DNA from: Anthracocystis setariae | Taxonomy: Eukaryota > Basidiomycota > Ustilaginomycetes > Ustilaginales > Ustilaginaceae | Length of the DNA: 64,000 nucleotides | Direction of reading: 5' to 3' | NCBI GenBank assembly: GCA_928724745.1 | Contig: CAKMXJ010000016.1 | Coordinates: 386,501 to 450,500 of the forward strand | Part shown: piece after piece, positions 39,895 through 49,853 of the stretch | How positions within the stretch are numbered: the stretch's first letter is position 1 | Layout: every line of letters starts with the position of its first letter | Position numbers and translations under genes: made by a program | The notes under the pieces: generated by a model | The model's database searches: none | What the model was told of the DNA's origin: nothing | Seen by the model: the letters and a program-made list of their open reading frames with translations, nothing else

Positions 39895-40783
39895 ATGCTC
39901 TTCGCCGCCCGTCGTCTCGTTGCCCGTGCACCCGCCGCTCTGCGCGTCGCGCCCTCCTCTGCCGTCTCGGCCTCGCGCCTCTTCACTTCATCTGCGCTTC
40001 GATTCGCTGCCGGTCCTCCCATTATCCAGGGTCCTGGTGGCAAGGATGGTGAGCTTCCTACCGACGAGCAGCAAGCCACCGGTCTCGAGCGATTCGAGCT
40101 GCTTGGAAAGCTCAAGGGGATCGAAGTTTTCGACATGGAGCCTCTCCAGATGACTCACCTCGGCACCACTGAGAACCCCATCAAGATCAAGTCGTACGTA
40201 AGTATCTTCGACATCGACACGACATCGTACAGCAACAATTGCGACAATCGTCCTTCCCTTTTAAGCGGTACCCATTGCATGGCGTAGCCCGATACTGCCG
40301 AAGTACGGTCCAGGACTCGCGAATCAATCGCATGCGTTGGACAAAACGGCATTTCCGCGCTCCCGTCTACATTGCTAGTCGGACAATCCGTGATCGCACA
40401 ACACCACAACCCATTCAGGCAGGCTACGAAACCCGCTTTGTTGCCTGCTAGCTAGTGCCGGTTTCACATCGACAGTAGACTGACCTTTGTCCCACTTGCA
40501 ATCGCATTCTGGCTTTTTCAACCCAACAGTGGCCCACCCGTATCGTCGGATGCACTGGTTACCCCGCCGACTCGCACGACACCATCTACCTCCACCTCAA
40601 CCGTGAACTCAAGCACCACCGATGCCCAGAGTGCGGCTCTGGTAAGTCCCCCTCGGCCTCAATTGATCCCGCCGGACACACGATTTGCTGACCGTTCGTA
40701 TTGTGCTTGTGGTTTTCTTTTTTCCTGTTACAGTCTACCAAATGGAATTCGAGGGTGACGAGCACGCCGGTGACCACCACTAA
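39895..40783 (+). CDS. COX4: Cytochrome c oxidase subunit 4 (mammalian COX5B type)
   Basis: Exons 39895-40197, 40530-40641 and 40734-40783 encode 154 residues. It is the zinc-binding, matrix-facing subunit of respiratory complex IV. The Arg/Ala/Ser-rich N-terminus (MLFAARRLVARAPAALR) is a mitochondrial presequence. The mature part contains GLERFELLGKLKGIEVFDME and then WPTRIVGCTGYPADSH and HHRCPECGS, which supply the zinc ligands, and ends VYQMEFEGDEHAGDHH. The three exons are needed to restore this family profile; the first intron (332 nt) is long for this genome region. Splices are TAC/GTAAGT...AACAG/TGG and TCTG/GTAAGT...TACAG/TC. Confidence 0.93.
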
Positions 40784-41099
40784 GTTTCATCTTCCATATC
40801 GTACAACCCCATGTTGCAGCGTTAGCAACGCACAATGCAACACCAGTTCTCAGCTTCACCTCGTTCTCGAACGCTATGCGCCATTCAATGTGCTTTACTT
40901 TTGAACGGTTCAATGTCGACAACCATCTCAGACAAGGAGGGAAAGCGAGGACGATGACGATTGGCAAGAACCGCACATATCACGCAGGATGGATGATGGT
41001 ATCCAGCTGAAGCTGACGGGGAACGTCGCAGTTGGTGCATTGATACATGGGTCATACTACTGCTGGGCACATGTTTCTTCTCGACACGCTAGTTGTTGC

Positions 41100-41446
41100 T
41101 CACGATTCCTGGTCGGCCTTCTCTGCGTCGGCGACGGCTTGGTCGATCTCGCGTTCCTACAATTGTCCACACGCAGAATGGCGTTAGGGTCAGTCACGGG
41201 ATCGCGGGAGGCGAAGAGGAAGGGGAGGGAATCGCTTACCTGCTTGGTGGCGTCGACCTTGGCACCGCGGGTGGAGACGCCGGGCGAGTTGTCGATGATG
41301 TTGGACTCGTCCAGCTCGGCCGCCTCAGAATTGAGTTGCTTCTGATCCGAACCGGACTCGACAATTTCGTCTTCGGCCTGTGCGTCGACATTGGTGTCCT
41401 CGACCTGCTCGTCCTGGATCGGAATCTGCTCTTCCTGCGCCGACAT
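41100..41446 (-). CDS. CHZ1-like histone H2A.Z chaperone
   Basis: Exons 41240-41446 and 41100-41156 give an acidic protein of 87 residues. The segment ELDESNIIDNSPGVSTRGAK resembles the CHZ motif (an acidic stretch, SNII, then TRGxxxD) of fungal Chz1, which binds H2A.Z-H2B dimers and hands them to the SWR1 complex. The N-terminal half is rich in Glu, Asp and Gln and should be disordered. The splice CAAGCAG/GTAAGC...TTGTAG/GAACGC keeps the frame and adds EREIDQAVADAEKADQES. Yeast Chz1 is longer (about 150 residues). The call rests on one short motif, so another small acidic nuclear protein is possible. Confidence 0.6.
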
Positions 41447-42833
41447 TGTTGAAGTTGTTCCGATCAAGTGAAGGTGCTTGTTGTGGTGGGGTTGAATGAG
41501 TGTATAGTGACGCGTTGTATGCAGCGGGTGTGAGTTAGTGTGATGGAAGGTGATGTTGGGGTGGTGGTGAGTGAACTGTTTATATGCAAGATGGGAGACG
41601 ATGCGTTGCGTAGGGGAAGGTAAGGGTGTCATGAAGGGTCACACGAACAACGTAGATCGTTATGCCTCCACATGGAGGTGGTCAAGGTGGTCATTGAAGA
41701 GGTCCAAAGCTCCAAGGCTGGCGTCCAGTGACGTTTAGGTGTCCGATCATACTCGAGACAGAAGGCTCGAACAAAACGATCAAAAGCGATGCTGAATCAC
41801 GCTGGAGTCGCCGAGTAACAGCACCAGACAACTCGTTCGCATGACCACAGATGAAGGAAAGGGATCATGGTTACCAAATCGGGCACCGAGCGTGCAAGAA
41901 CAGTCGTTGTGCGCCACGCAATGCGCCATAGCAGCGGGTCCGCACATGGCCTAGGTAGGGACTGAATGTTTGAGAGCCTATGCATTTGGTGTAGGCATCT
42001 CGTCAGGCGAAGACGTCAGCGAAAGGGTGGGAGCTCATCATGTCGAATCACCATCTACGTCGTCAATGGGTTTCGCCTAGCATCAAGACCCTGAGCTTAG
42101 CAAACCCGATCTCATCTCGGCCACGGTGATGGAGGGCGGTCTCACGGTAGCGGACACGACTCGCAGGGTTCCGGTCCCGTTCTTCTTCCAATGCGGACGT
42201 CACAGTGGACAAGAACGGGAACCCACTCATCCTTCACGCTAGCTGACCACGACAAAAGCTCCGTCGGCGCAACATCGTCGCATGTCAAACTGAGCAAATC
42301 CCGAAATCTTCTTGCCGAGACGAAACGATATGGGATTGATTGGGTTAGAATCGGGCGTCATCTGCGCGGCTGGAATGCGTGCGTGTGAGTCAGCGCGAGC
42401 AAAGTCGTGTGTGGAGTTGGCACAAGTTGGGTTCTTCGTAACGCAAAAGCGCAACTGCTCTCTTACGCCATTATTATGATTGCAAACAGGTCTTACAGTG
42501 TACATAGACGAGGCCGAAGTATAGGTGCACGTTATCAAAGCAAAGTCAAAGCGAATGTGGAGTTGGAGACGATGCCAAGTTGCACTAAGACTGATCTTGC
42601 ATACCTCAGGCCGCAGCTACTTTGCTTCCACCAGCAACACTTTCCCAACCTTACCTTCTATCATTTGGCATACTGAGGTCGATGCATTGACGGGCATCGA
42701 TGTTCGCACTAGCCCTCAAACTGAAACACAATCTAGGAGACCGTGACGTAAAGCTTGAAAAGAATTCAAGTTGATGGTGGTTTGATTGATGAGTGAAAGC
42801 GTTCAGCGTTAGGCGTGGTAGCAATACATGGTC
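41447..42833. other. Intergenic region without recognisable gene
   Basis: About 1.4 kb between two minus-strand genes. Short open frames (for example near 42191-42388 and 42407-42676) show no domain. It contains the promoter of the CHZ1-like gene and the 3' end of the MAPEG gene. Confidence 0.35.
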
Positions 42834-43406
42834 TCAGAGGGCGGGGGTACCGGTTGCCACGCCATGATTGATCCTCTTGGCAGCCTGAACGAGACCGTAC
42901 ATGCAGGTGATGTTGCCGGACCACCAGGTGATGGTTCGGAGCCAAGCCCAGGGCTCGGAATCGATGGTGATGTACAACGCAGCAAAAGCAGTTCGCAGAG
43001 CAAGGTAGGTACCAGCAACACGGTTGATCAGCCGATTGGGAGCACCGGCGAGCTGAAGAGAGACGATGGATGCAATAAAGATCGGCAGGTTCTCCACGGC
43101 ATTGTAGTGAGCAGCCTCCCAACGTTTCAGTCGACGAAGCTGCGCACGCGTGAGCTTGCCAGAGGCAACTGCCTTCTCCCCATTGATGCGGACATCTTCG
43201 CGCGGATACACCATGTTGTCAAGACCATGAAAGAGCATCGGGATGCGATGCTGCAGAATCAGGTGCGAGCCGGCAAAGGCTGCAAGGATCGAGATTGGGC
43301 CATAGTTGTAGTGAGAAGCACGCGAGGCATCCTGAGCAAAACCAGGGTCCTTGAGAGGATTGATTCGGGAGATGAAGCCAGCTGCTCGGTCGGCGAGGGA
43401 GCTCAT
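42834..43406 (-). CDS. MAPEG-family integral membrane protein
   Basis: 190 residues from the ATG at 43406. The family covers small four-helix membrane proteins of eicosanoid and glutathione metabolism as well as uncharacterised fungal members. Visible features are a hydrophobic helix (GPISILAAFAGSHLILQ), a charged loop, RRLKRWEAAHYNAVENLPIFI with the conserved Glu-Asn before a helix, and RVAGTYLALRTAFAALYI, then a final helix. The frame extends 54 codons upstream through another hydrophobic stretch, but the ATG before SSLADRAAGF gives a normal family length. The substrate is unknown and enzymatic activity is not implied. Confidence 0.78.
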   Translation of the reverse strand: MSSLADRAAGFISRINPLKDPGFAQDASRASHYNYGPISILAAFAGSHLILQHRIPMLFHGLDNMVYPREDVRINGEKAVASGKLTRAQLRRLKRWEAAHYNAVENLPIFIASIVSLQLAGAPNRLINRVAGTYLALRTAFAALYITIDSEPWAWLRTITWWSGNITCMYGLVQAAKRINHGVATGTPAL

Positions 43407-43879
43407 AGCGATTGTAGGGAGGATGAGGAGGAAAGTAATGTAAGGATGGAAGCTGTGAGCAAAGGTCATACAGGAAAAGACATCACAAGCAACACAACGA
43501 GCACAGATACTCTGTGAGACGTCGTAGCCTGACCATACTTGCTCAGTCATGCTACGGCAGAGCAACACTTGAGAGCAGAAAAACAGCTGGGATCAAGGGG
43601 AGCAAAGTGGCACGTTCCGGACCAAGCGCGCGGGGATGAGCAGGTGACACCGAGCTGCCGATCCTCGCTCGAACGACCTGCTGCATGTCGACGTCGTCTT
43701 AAAACACGTCAAGTGGAGGAAGCCATTATTCTTCGTGATCAAATCCCTGCAGGGTCCAAGAATAATGAATTTCCTGGATTTGCTACACTTGCTCTTTCTC
43801 GCTCTCTTTCGTCCACAAACACTTGGTCGAGCTTGCTGCCAGCCTTGATCATCCGCCGCATCAAGTAACACTGCTCATC

Positions 43880-44686
43880 ATGTCCAGCTCGCGGGCGTCG
43901 ACAGAACCCAAGATAACGGCTGCCGGGATCGTCGAGCGCGCCGGTACTGGACAACGAGTTGTGCCAGAGTCTCGAAGGGCAGATGGCTCGTAAGTATTTG
44001 GTGACCAGGTTTACCCTGTTCTTCGCCCAGATTCGAATCATTGCAGGGTTCCAGCTGATCTTTGTACGCTTCGATTTGTTTCGAGAAGGATACGCAAGGA
44101 GCGTAAGGTCAGACCGGGCTTCACACCAGTCGAGGACATTGCGCGTTACCGACCAGGACGAGCAAGAGCAGCCGAAGAAGCTCGTAAACGTGACATACCA
44201 GGCAGTGTGGCATCGACAACCGCAGCAGAAGCAGCATCCCACTTATCGTTCTCCTCGAGAGCGCCCGATCCTCCCAAGTCTGCGACTGCATCTTGTTCGG
44301 ACCAAGACAGCGCATCGCGGCCGTCCGATGTCTCGAGAGCATCAAGTTCGCAACGTTTCGAAGCTGTTGCGAAAGCAGCGATCCTATCTGAGCTCGACCA
44401 ACGCGTGAAGCCATTGCTAGAGGGTGATGTCACAGCTAAAACTGCATCCACCAAGACAGAAACGTCAAAGATTGGCGCTCGAGCGTGGCAAAACTCGCGA
44501 TTGCGTAGACCAGCACCTCCGAAGCAAGACGAGGAAAACACGGCGGCTGTGCCAGATGCCTGGGATCAGGAAGAATCGGCATGGTCTCTCGGAGCGACAG
44601 ATGAGGACCGACCCTCGATAGACCAACTGGCGACCGAATTGGACAGTCTCGGCATCAAAAGTAGCCATGCGTCCCAACATGCTTGA
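43880..44686 (+). CDS. PYM homologue (exon-junction-complex disassembly factor)
   Basis: Exons 43880-43989 and 44089-44686 give 235 residues. PYM (WIBG) binds the Mago-Y14 pair and the 40S ribosome and removes exon junction complexes from mRNA during translation. The N-terminal Mago-Y14 binding motif is restored by the splice: QRVVPESRRADGS joined to IRKERKVRPGFTP, the hallmark of the family. The rest is Ala/Ser/Glu-rich and ends with an acidic, Trp-containing segment (AWDQEESAWSLG) and LATELDSLGIK. The intron donor is GGCTC/GTAAGT; the acceptor GAGAAG/GATACG is chosen by phase and has a weak pyrimidine tract. It is divergent from the MAPEG gene, about 470 bp start to start. Confidence 0.82.
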
Positions 44687-45290
44687 GTCGGTGTCTACAG
44701 CACCAAGTTTCAACGGAATTACACCATGCGTCCGTAATATGTACCAGCGTCACCTTTTTTGAGTAGCAACAAAGTGCATTAGTGAGATCGAAGCCAGTGC
44801 TCAGCTGAGGTTCTTCACAAAGATGGCAAAACAGCCGTTTTCTGTTGTGTGATAAAGTCGAAGAGCTAGTCGGAGAGATCCGATGGACCTCAATGCGCTA
44901 AGACCACAATTTCAGTAGTACTGTACAGTACTGTAGCTACAGTAACAGTGCCAATTTCGGCGGCTAATTGGGTTAAAGCCTGTGCTGCACTCGGAATGAA
45001 CCTACACTCTAATACTGTAACTCATCCCACACGGCTTGCTCGGCTCAGTTCGGGCCACAAGAAGAGCCCTCCTGATCACCTTGCCTTTGTTCTGCGCATG
45101 TCGATGTGCTGCATTCGCAACGACCATGTGCACATGCTCGTCAACCTGGCATCAGATCGCTCGTTCTTGATGCACACAATGCTTTCAAACGTGCCATAAA
45201 GCAGAGCACGTTTGACTCTCCTCGGCCTCGCTCGATCTCTCCTAGACGCTTCGATTCTACTTTGACCGGTGCAACATTGCCTGAGGCATC

Positions 45291-47444
45291 ATGCACTCAC
45301 AAGAAACACCATCCGGTCCAATTTTGGATCGGGTCAGCCAAGTCGCTCTGCGTAAGCTGCCGTCCGAGTTAGTCTATCATATCATCCGACTTGCAGCTTC
45401 CACCGACTACAACACCGCGCACGCTTGTGCATTCGTCTCCAAGGCAGTCTGCAGATGGACAGCGCCAGACCGATGGAAAACGATCATCTGTACGAATGTG
45501 AGGCAACTCGAAGCTCTTTGGAACCTGTTAGAGTACCACCACCTGCACAATCCTCTCCAGCTCCTTAGACACGATGGCAACGATGGCACCGCTTTCACAT
45601 CTTTGCCTTCCCGCCAGCCCGGCGCATTCGTCGAGAATCTCTTCATAGATGTGAACGGCACATCACATGGCCCAAGACAGGCGAACGAGGACCAGGACCT
45701 CGCGGATACCTTTCAAGATCATAAAGACTTGCCGCGCTGCGATAATGGAAGGCATTGCCCCATACTGACTTCGCGCAATACGCTACTGGCGCCTGGCGGA
45801 CATCGACCACATCCAATATCTGAATTCGTCCGGCATTTTCCGCACGTCAACTATCTCGCTTTGGGACCTAACGAGCTGGACTCTTTGTGCCTGGATTCGA
45901 TCTCTCCGACAAAAGTGCTGCTCACGTGTCACGGCGACTGCAGACTTGACCGATTTCTCCAGCGGATCTATTCTCAAGAGGATTACAGTGCAGCCTGGGT
46001 CCATTGGCGTGCGGATGGTCAAGCTCGATGGAGACTTTCGCAAAAGGGCTTTCGTAGAAGGTTGAAGGCCCTTCACATTGTCGCTATTGACCCACAAAGC
46101 GTGCTTTCGGGCGTCCCGATGCGAGTCAAAGAGCTAGAAGACTTGCGCTGTGGTAGTCTGGGGCTATGTTCCGTTATCCAGCAGATCGCGGACGGTGAGA
46201 TGTCCGGACCGCCGCCCAGGAGACTTACCATCGATGAGCAGCAAGAGGCGCGCAAGTCTAGCTGGTATATCTGGCCGCAACAAGATCCGAAAGGACGAGT
46301 GCGATACAAGCGAGGAAGCAATCCACCGGCATCCGGCAAGACGAACGCCAAGAACGACTTTGTCTTCCCTGAAGACACAGAAGGGGCTGATGATGGTGAA
46401 CTTAGTCCGCTTGAAAATGCCTACGGTCGCATCACGCCGACTTTCTGGAGCGACTTCGAACAGGGCCTCACCAAACTTCGCTACGACACGCGCAAATTCG
46501 CCTTGCGACCTTGCGAAATCACGGCAAGCCGTCTCAAGCCTTTCTTCGAAGAGCTCACAACGAAAGCCACAAATGCAGCTGCAGCTGCCAGCAGTTCTGA
46601 TCTGGACGCTCAGAGGAGCAACGGAGCTGCAGGTTTCACCCATAGCGGCCCGCGACATGCGGCGCCACCTCGAGGTGCTGGCAATTCCTCGATGCGCACA
46701 CGACACACCGAGCTACCTGGCGGTGCCAAGACACCAAAGGGCGACGTTCTAGCATCGATGGGGTGCAATCATTTCAGCAAGCTTCACCTTTGCTGGGATC
46801 CATTCCCCTCCAGCCAACCGTGCACGTCGCAGACCCCAAATGGTGTGTCTCATGGTACACAGAGCGCTCAAGGTGCACAAGCTAGCTCGAACGGTGATGG
46901 CGAATCGGACTGGCCAGTGGAGAGGCAAGATATCTGGACCAACACATCCTCGCACAACAACGAGGCCAATGCGCCAGCATCTCATGCGGCCAAAGAAACG
47001 TTGAGACGAGATTTACACCGACATGCAACTGTATCGAAGGGTACAGGCGAGAGGGACGCGCTGAGGTCATGGGTGATCCCCAGTGGCGCCGAGTCTCAGC
47101 AGTCGAAAAGCTTCCGAGCTGACTTGGTCGACTCGTTCCGCACCACGATTGGATGGACACGTCAGGATCAGCAGCTTCTTGGCGACTCTCGCCGGGTCCC
47201 GTACGCCATGGAACTGTCGCAGCGGTTGGGGGGGATCGATAATTACGATCACTTTAATCACGTCGTCAACGGATTGGCTTGTCAGTCCACTCGCAGTGGA
47301 CAGCACGAGGTTCGAGATGAGCAAGTGGTGATTCAACTCGTGCCCGCCTCTGAACGACTCCGATTGGGCGGCATGTACGTACCCTACACCAAGCAGCAAC
47401 GCGTTCGATGGTTCCTTGATAACCTCGATACCGACAACGCCTAG
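45291..47444 (+). CDS. F-box-like protein of unknown role, 717 residues
   Basis: An intronless frame. Residues about 18-70 look like an F-box: LRKLPSELVYHIIRLAAS, then a helix with FVSKAVCRW and PDRWKTII. F-box proteins usually recruit substrates to SCF ubiquitin ligases. The remainder has no recognised substrate-binding repeats; it contains scattered Leu-rich segments (VRHFPHVNYLALGPNELDSL, RLKALHIVAIDP) that could form an irregular leucine-rich structure, and a long Ser/Ala/His-rich low-complexity part (about 430-580). It resembles the many lineage-specific F-box-like proteins of basidiomycetes. The gene is convergent with RPE1. Confidence 0.65.
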   Translation: MHSQETPSGPILDRVSQVALRKLPSELVYHIIRLAASTDYNTAHACAFVSKAVCRWTAPDRWKTIICTNVRQLEALWNLLEYHHLHNPLQLLRHDGNDGTAFTSLPSRQPGAFVENLFIDVNGTSHGPRQANEDQDLADTFQDHKDLPRCDNGRHCPILTSRNTLLAPGGHRPHPISEFVRHFPHVNYLALGPNELDSLCLDSISPTKVLLTCHGDCRLDRFLQRIYSQEDYSAAWVHWRADGQARWRLSQKGFRRRLKALHIVAIDPQSVLSGVPMRVKELEDLRCGSLGLCSVIQQIADGEMSGPPPRRLTIDEQQEARKSSWYIWPQQDPKGRVRYKRGSNPPASGKTNAKNDFVFPEDTEGADDGELSPLENAYGRITPTFWSDFEQGLTKLRYDTRKFALRPCEITASRLKPFFEELTTKATNAAAAASSSDLDAQRSNGAAGFTHSGPRHAAPPRGAGNSSMRTRHTELPGGAKTPKGDVLASMGCNHFSKLHLCWDPFPSSQPCTSQTPNGVSHGTQSAQGAQASSNGDGESDWPVERQDIWTNTSSHNNEANAPASHAAKETLRRDLHRHATVSKGTGERDALRSWVIPSGAESQQSKSFRADLVDSFRTTIGWTRQDQQLLGDSRRVPYAMELSQRLGGIDNYDHFNHVVNGLACQSTRSGQHEVRDEQVVIQLVPASERLRLGGMYVPYTKQQRVRWFLDNLDTDNA

Positions 47445-47560
47445 GCCCACCCAAGGGGGGAAGCAACGAGTTTGGGGGGTGGGGTCGTCATCCGTTGGTC
47501 CATTCTCAAACCATGCAATGAATGCAGTACGAAAAATTGATTTTATTTGCCTTTGGGAAT

Positions 47561-47692
<132 letters not shown>

Positions 47693-47702
47693 AATTACGT
47701 TT

Positions 47703-48659
47703 TTATGTGCCTTGTACGGCTTGCGAGAGGGAGAGATTGGACATGGCCTGCAAGCCTGTCAGGGTGGTTGGACGTTCGCGTTCGCGTTCGAGAGCGCCTT
47801 GGGATTCTCTTCTGAATTTTTCCCTTTTGGAGGCGCTCATGTAGACTCTTGGATAGCTTAGCGGGGTTATGGCGCCGGAAGTCCAGCCGGATTTGCGGGA
47901 GGAGGTGGCGGAGGTGGTTACGCTATCTTCGTAGTGTTTGACTTCATGTTCTACAGGTTCGCCTCTAGCGATACGGTCACGTTCGTTTTTGATGCGTTCT
48001 TGCGCTTCATCGCAACGCGAACGAAGAAAAGCGATAACGTCTTTGGGTGACGGATGATTAAATATCGCTGTACCTGCTACGATGATGTTAGCACCTGCAT
48101 CGGCGCATCGATCGATCGTCTTTGGACCTACACCTCCATCCACTTCGACGTCCAGATCCGGAAACCTTGCGCGAAGCTCGGCAACTTTAGGCATGCATTC
48201 CTTCATAAACTTCTGCCCTCCCGCTCCTGGCCAAACCGTCATGACCAAGATCATATCGACCGCGTGGCCCAACTCGTCACTGATCTCGCTGGTGGGCGTG
48301 CCCGGATTGATAGCAACCGCCGCGCGCATCTTGGTCGCCTTGATCTGTCGCACCACATCCATCGGATCGTCCGTCGCTTCAAGATGGAACGTATATGAAG
48401 CACCACCAGCCTCAGCAATGTCTTTGACCCAACGGCCTGGATCGGCTACCATCATGTGGCAGTCCATAAAGATGTTGGGAACCGCTTTGGAGACCGAAGC
48501 GATCACGGGCGCTCCCATGACAATGTTGGGCACAAAGTGGCCGTCCATAATATCCATGTGCAGCCAGTCAGCACCGGAGTCCATCATTCGTTGGCATTCG
48601 CAATTCAGGTTGCCAAGGTCCGAGGCAAGGACCGAGGGAGCGATCTTGGTCGCAGGCAT
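47703..48659 (-). CDS. RPE1: Ribulose-phosphate 3-epimerase with C-terminal extension
   Basis: 318 residues from the ATG at 48659. It interconverts ribulose 5-phosphate and xylulose 5-phosphate in the pentose phosphate pathway in the cytosol. The TIM barrel starts KIAPSVLASDLGNL; metal and catalytic residues lie in LHMDIMDGHFVPN (His34, Asp36), MDCHMMV and VEVDGGVGPKTI, and the phosphate-binding end reads GANIIVAGTAIF. The enzyme part ends near residue 230, the usual family length. About 85 extra residues follow, rich in Ser, Arg, Glu and Thr and probably disordered. Frame stays open 33 codons before the chosen start, but MPATKIAPSVL fits the family. Confidence 0.9.
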   Translation of the reverse strand: MPATKIAPSVLASDLGNLNCECQRMMDSGADWLHMDIMDGHFVPNIVMGAPVIASVSKAVPNIFMDCHMMVADPGRWVKDIAEAGGASYTFHLEATDDPMDVVRQIKATKMRAAVAINPGTPTSEISDELGHAVDMILVMTVWPGAGGQKFMKECMPKVAELRARFPDLDVEVDGGVGPKTIDRCADAGANIIVAGTAIFNHPSPKDVIAFLRSRCDEAQERIKNERDRIARGEPVEHEVKHYEDSVTTSATSSRKSGWTSGAITPLSYPRVYMSASKREKFRRESQGALERERERPTTLTGLQAMSNLSLSQAVQGT

Positions 48660-49853
48660 GATGGGCGAGGTGTAGATCCGGCCTCTCAAGCCACGATGTG
48701 GTGGGAAGAAGAGGATGAGCGGAGCAAGCTGAGTTGCGCTGTAGCGAAGAAGCACCAAGACCAGTTCAAAGCAACTATGAGAAGCTTTGCTTTGCTTACT
48801 GCCGACAGGCGATTCGTGCCCTTGCTGTCAACTTGCTTGTCTGAACTAGATCGAGCTTGAGTCGTCCTCGAATCCGATTTCGATTCGAGCAAGGTTCGGA
48901 AATGCTAGACAGAGAGCGCTCAAAAAAAAAAAAAAAAAAATGGGATAATCGACCAGAGATGCAGCTGGAAGACCGAGCAGAAGTCCAGTATCGATCGTTG
49001 CTTCGAGAATGTCGTCTGACGGGTAAACTTTCGTAGTTGCCACCACGTAGTCTGATATGCGGATCGAAGATAGTGAAGCTGTTTCGGCAGCTATCGAAGA
49101 CTGAAGATGGATGATCCAGTCGAGACGGTCAGGAAAGCCCAGGAAACAAGGTTGGATGTGGTGTGAATGACAGGTTGAGAATGACGGATAGCCGGTTGAG
49201 ATAGAGTAGCTTGGCTGCAAGCATCAGTCACCCAAATCCAAACCCCCCCCCCCCCCACTCATTCACCGCTTGGGTTGTGGAAAACTTGCGCCCTTTTTTT
49301 TTTGTTGCTTTGCTGGGAAAAGAGACAAAATTGGCCAGAGCGCTTGATGCTTTTGCTCGGTTTCTTTTTGTCTCCGGTCCTGGATCCGTTCGCCCCACCC
49401 CCCAACGCAATGTCAAGTGAAGCGAAGCGATGCGATGCGATGCGATGACATCGGTGCGGAAAATCGGAATTTCTCGCATCTCAGCAGTCTCGCGTCAATC
49501 GATTACACTCACAGTACAAGCACGCTTCATGGAACAGAGAGCCTATTTTTTTTTTTCGGCTTTCTAACCACACAGCCCAGAACCCAAAAAAAAAAAAAAC
49601 CCTCGGCAGCGTGTGGGTCTGCCTCGCTACGATATCTTTGCAAAACGCCGACGACTTAACAATGCTACAAGAATCCAAGTCGTCGGACCGCTTTTCCGAC
49701 CTTCCCCACTTGCTTTGCATCGCCACTGGTCGGCTCGATTGCTCACATGCGCCTTTTCTGATCACGACACAATGTTAACAGTCCTCCAAAATACAGTACA
49801 TACTGGCTATTCACTGGGTATTGACAGGTATGAAAAGGTGTCGTTTGCCATGC
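48660..49853. other. Intergenic region with several homopolymer runs
   Basis: About 1.2 kb between RPE1 (start) and the C2-protein gene (stop). It holds A18 near 48922-48939, C14 at 49243-49256, T runs near 49295 and 49546, A13 near 49588 and a GCGAT tandem near 49428-49447. No gene was recognised. Confidence 0.5.
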
